Source: JANQQZ01 sp039179915
GTDB taxonomy: Bacteria > Planctomycetota > Phycisphaerae > Phycisphaerales > UBA1924
Reading direction: 5' to 3'
Assembly (NCBI GenBank): GCA_039179915.1
Contig: JBCDEF010000155.1
Span: forward strand, 1 to 6,639
DNA: 6,639 bases
The notes under the pieces are model-generated. The model saw only the letters and a list, made by a program, of their open reading frames with translations, had not been told where the DNA came from and searched no databases. Of the stretch, positions 5,402 to 6,639 are shown in pieces (within the stretch, counting starts at the first letter, position 1; each line of letters opens with the position of its first letter). The translations under genes and the position numbers were made by a program.

Positions 5402-6639
5402 TCTCACGATTCTTTATTGATCGCCCGGTCTTCGCCGCGGTCGTCGCGATCGTCATGGTGCTCGCCGGAGCGCTCTCGACCACGCAGCTCGCGATCGAGC
5501 AGTTCCCCGAGGTCACACCCCCCACCGTCGAAGTCAGCGCGGCCTACCCGGGCGCCGATTCGCAGACCGTCGCCGAGACCGTCGCCGAGACCGTCGCCGC
5601 ACCGATCGAGCAGGAGGTCAACGGCGTCGAGGACATGCTCTACATGTCCTCCGTCAGCTCAGACGACGGCTCCTACCGGCTCACCGTCACGTTCGAGCTC
5701 GGCACCGATGTCGATATGGCCGCCGTACGCGTCCAGAACCGCCTCACCGTCGCCGAGCCCCGCCTGCCGGCGGAGGTCCGGGCGCAGGGTGTTTCAACGT
5801 CAAAGCAGTCGCCCAGCCTGCTCATGGTCATCGCGCCCCACGCGCCCGACGGCCAATACGACCAGCTCTTCCTGAGCAACTACGCACGGATATTCATGGT
5901 CGACCGGCTCGCTCGCGTGCCCGGCGTCGGGTCGGTCCGCGTCTTCGGCGCACGCGACTACTCGATGCGCGTCTGGCTCGACCCGCAGCAGCTCGCCGCC
6001 AGAGACCTGACCACAACCGAGATCATCGAGGCCGTCCGCGCGCAAAACGTCCAGGTCGCCGCAGGCCGCATCGGACAACAACCGACGACCGACGACTCCG
6101 GCTTCCAGCTCACCGTCACCACGCTCGGCCGACTCCAAGAGCCCGAGCAGTTCGAGAACATCATCGTCAAGGTCGGCGACGACCGAAGCACCGTGCGCAT
6201 CCGAGACATCGCCCGCCTCGAACTCGGCTCCCAGTCCTACGACGCCTTCGGCCGGTTCAACGGCATGGACTCCGTCGTCCTCGGCATCTACCAGCTCCCC
6301 GGCTCCAACGCGCTCGATGTCTCCCAAGGCGTGCGCGATGCACTCGCCGAGCTCTCCGAGGACTACCCGGAAGGCTTCATCGCGCCGGTTTTCTACGACT
6401 TCACAGACTTCGTCACCGCCTCGCTCCGCGAGGTGCTCATCACGCTGCTGATCGCCGCCGCCCTGGTCTTCCTGACGGTCTACATCTTCCTCCAAGACCT
6501 CCGCGCCACGCTCATCCCGGTCATCGCGATCCCGGTCTCGATCGTCGGCACGCTCGCCGTGCTGCTCGCGCTCGGCTTCGGGCTCAACATGCTCACACTG
6601 CTCGGCCTCGTGCTCGCCATCGGTATCGTCGTCGACGAC
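5398..6639 (+). CDS. RND (AcrB/HAE1-type) efflux permease, 3'-truncated
   Basis: 414 codons are visible, about 40% of the usual ~1,030-1,060 residues; no stop occurs before the window end. The protein is the inner-membrane proton/drug antiporter that works with the adaptor just upstream and, by family, an outer-membrane channel not seen here. The N-terminus ISRFFIDRPVFA and TM1 (about 10-29) are typical, followed by the porter domain with YPGAD, PIEQEVNGVEDMLYMSS, FELGTDVDMA, VGSVRVFG and AQNVQVAAG (N217 region). TM2 is about 345-366, TM3 about 372-393, and TM4 starts near 397 and ends at the window edge in GIVVDD, the Asp pair (413-414) matching the proton-relay D407/D408 of AcrB. GTG at 5398 overlaps the adaptor stop (GTGA), with GGGAA at 5386-5390 as ribosome site. 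The porter domain contains a 12-base triplicated repeat (5564-5599). It resembles the multidrug HAE1 branch rather than metal pumps. Confidence 0.95.
   Translation, partial: MISRFFIDRPVFAAVVAIVMVLAGALSTTQLAIEQFPEVTPPTVEVSAAYPGADSQTVAETVAETVAAPIEQEVNGVEDMLYMSSVSSDDGSYRLTVTFELGTDVDMAAVRVQNRLTVAEPRLPAEVRAQGVSTSKQSPSLLMVIAPHAPDGQYDQLFLSNYARIFMVDRLARVPGVGSVRVFGARDYSMRVWLDPQQLAARDLTTTEIIEAVRAQNVQVAAGRIGQQPTTDDSGFQLTVTTLGRLQEPEQFENIIVKVGDDRSTVRIRDIARLELGSQSYDAFGRFNGMDSVVLGIYQLPGSNALDVSQGVRDALAELSEDYPEGFIAPVFYDFTDFVTASLREVLITLLIAAALVFLTVYIFLQDLRATLIPVIAIPVSIVGTLAVLLALGFGLNMLTLLGLVLAIGIVVDD
5564..5599. repeat. Three perfect tandem copies of a 12-bp unit in the permease gene
   Basis: AGACCGTCGCCG occurs three times end to end (5564-5575, 5576-5587, 5588-5599) without mismatch. 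In frame it encodes TVAE-TVAE-TVA from residue 57, in the first helix of the porter domain. Compared with the AcrB sequence as I recall it, the segment between YPGAD and the VNG motif is four residues longer here, as one extra copy would give. Confidence 0.85.

Noticed and set aside
5800..6495. Long minus-strand ORF (231 codons) opposite the permease
   Set aside because: It is an acidic, low-complexity antisense reading caused by codon bias over a well-supported RND gene; the same applies to the minus-strand ORFs at 349-900, 2000-2866, 2996-3595 and 4211-4969.

Overview
This is a GC-rich bacterial fragment with all coding on the + strand. It holds five genes, two of them cut by the window edges. 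Dense packing with 4-base overlaps (GTGA, ATGA, GTGA), GTG starts inside overlaps, predicted lipoprotein signals and strong G/C third-position bias indicate a high-GC Gram-negative bacterium. The combination of a carboxylate-amine ligase/CBS fusion with an AstE-like peptidase makes a planctomycete-type (perhaps Phycisphaerae-like) genome my best guess. No marker gene proves this.

Region 1 (1-4015) is a three-gene, apparently translationally coupled cluster. It contains the C-terminal end of a GCS2/COG2170-like glutamate-cysteine ligase family protein fused to two CBS domains (1-891), an AstE/AspA-family zinc amidohydrolase with a barrel domain and an unexplained basic C-terminal extension (888-2255), and a predicted lipoprotein gamma-glutamyltransferase with the key catalytic residues I checked intact (2252-4015). 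One enzyme class forms amide or gamma-glutamyl bonds, and the other two break such bonds. Together they suggest synthesis in the cytoplasm and breakdown or recycling, partly outside it, of a gamma-glutamyl or amide-linked metabolite. The substrate cannot be read from the sequence.

Region 2 (4016-4195) is a 180-base gap with no credible gene and no clear terminator. Its last 70 bases contain a nested inverted-repeat structure in which the Shine-Dalgarno sequence of the next gene can pair with a site about 50 bases upstream.

Region 3 (4196-6639) is a tripartite efflux operon: a lipoprotein periplasmic adaptor (membrane fusion protein), then, by a 4-base overlap, an AcrB/HAE1-type RND permease. 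The permease runs off the window just at its TM4 Asp-Asp pair. It has no stop codon in the window, so it is easily missed by an ORF search. It carries three perfect copies of a 12-base tandem repeat, adding what looks like one extra TVAE unit to the first porter helix. No outer-membrane channel or regulator gene is visible in the window.

The most interesting candidates are the ligase-CBS / zinc hydrolase / GGT cluster as a possible gamma-glutamyl metabolite pathway, and the putative ribosome-binding-site-masking leader of the efflux operon.
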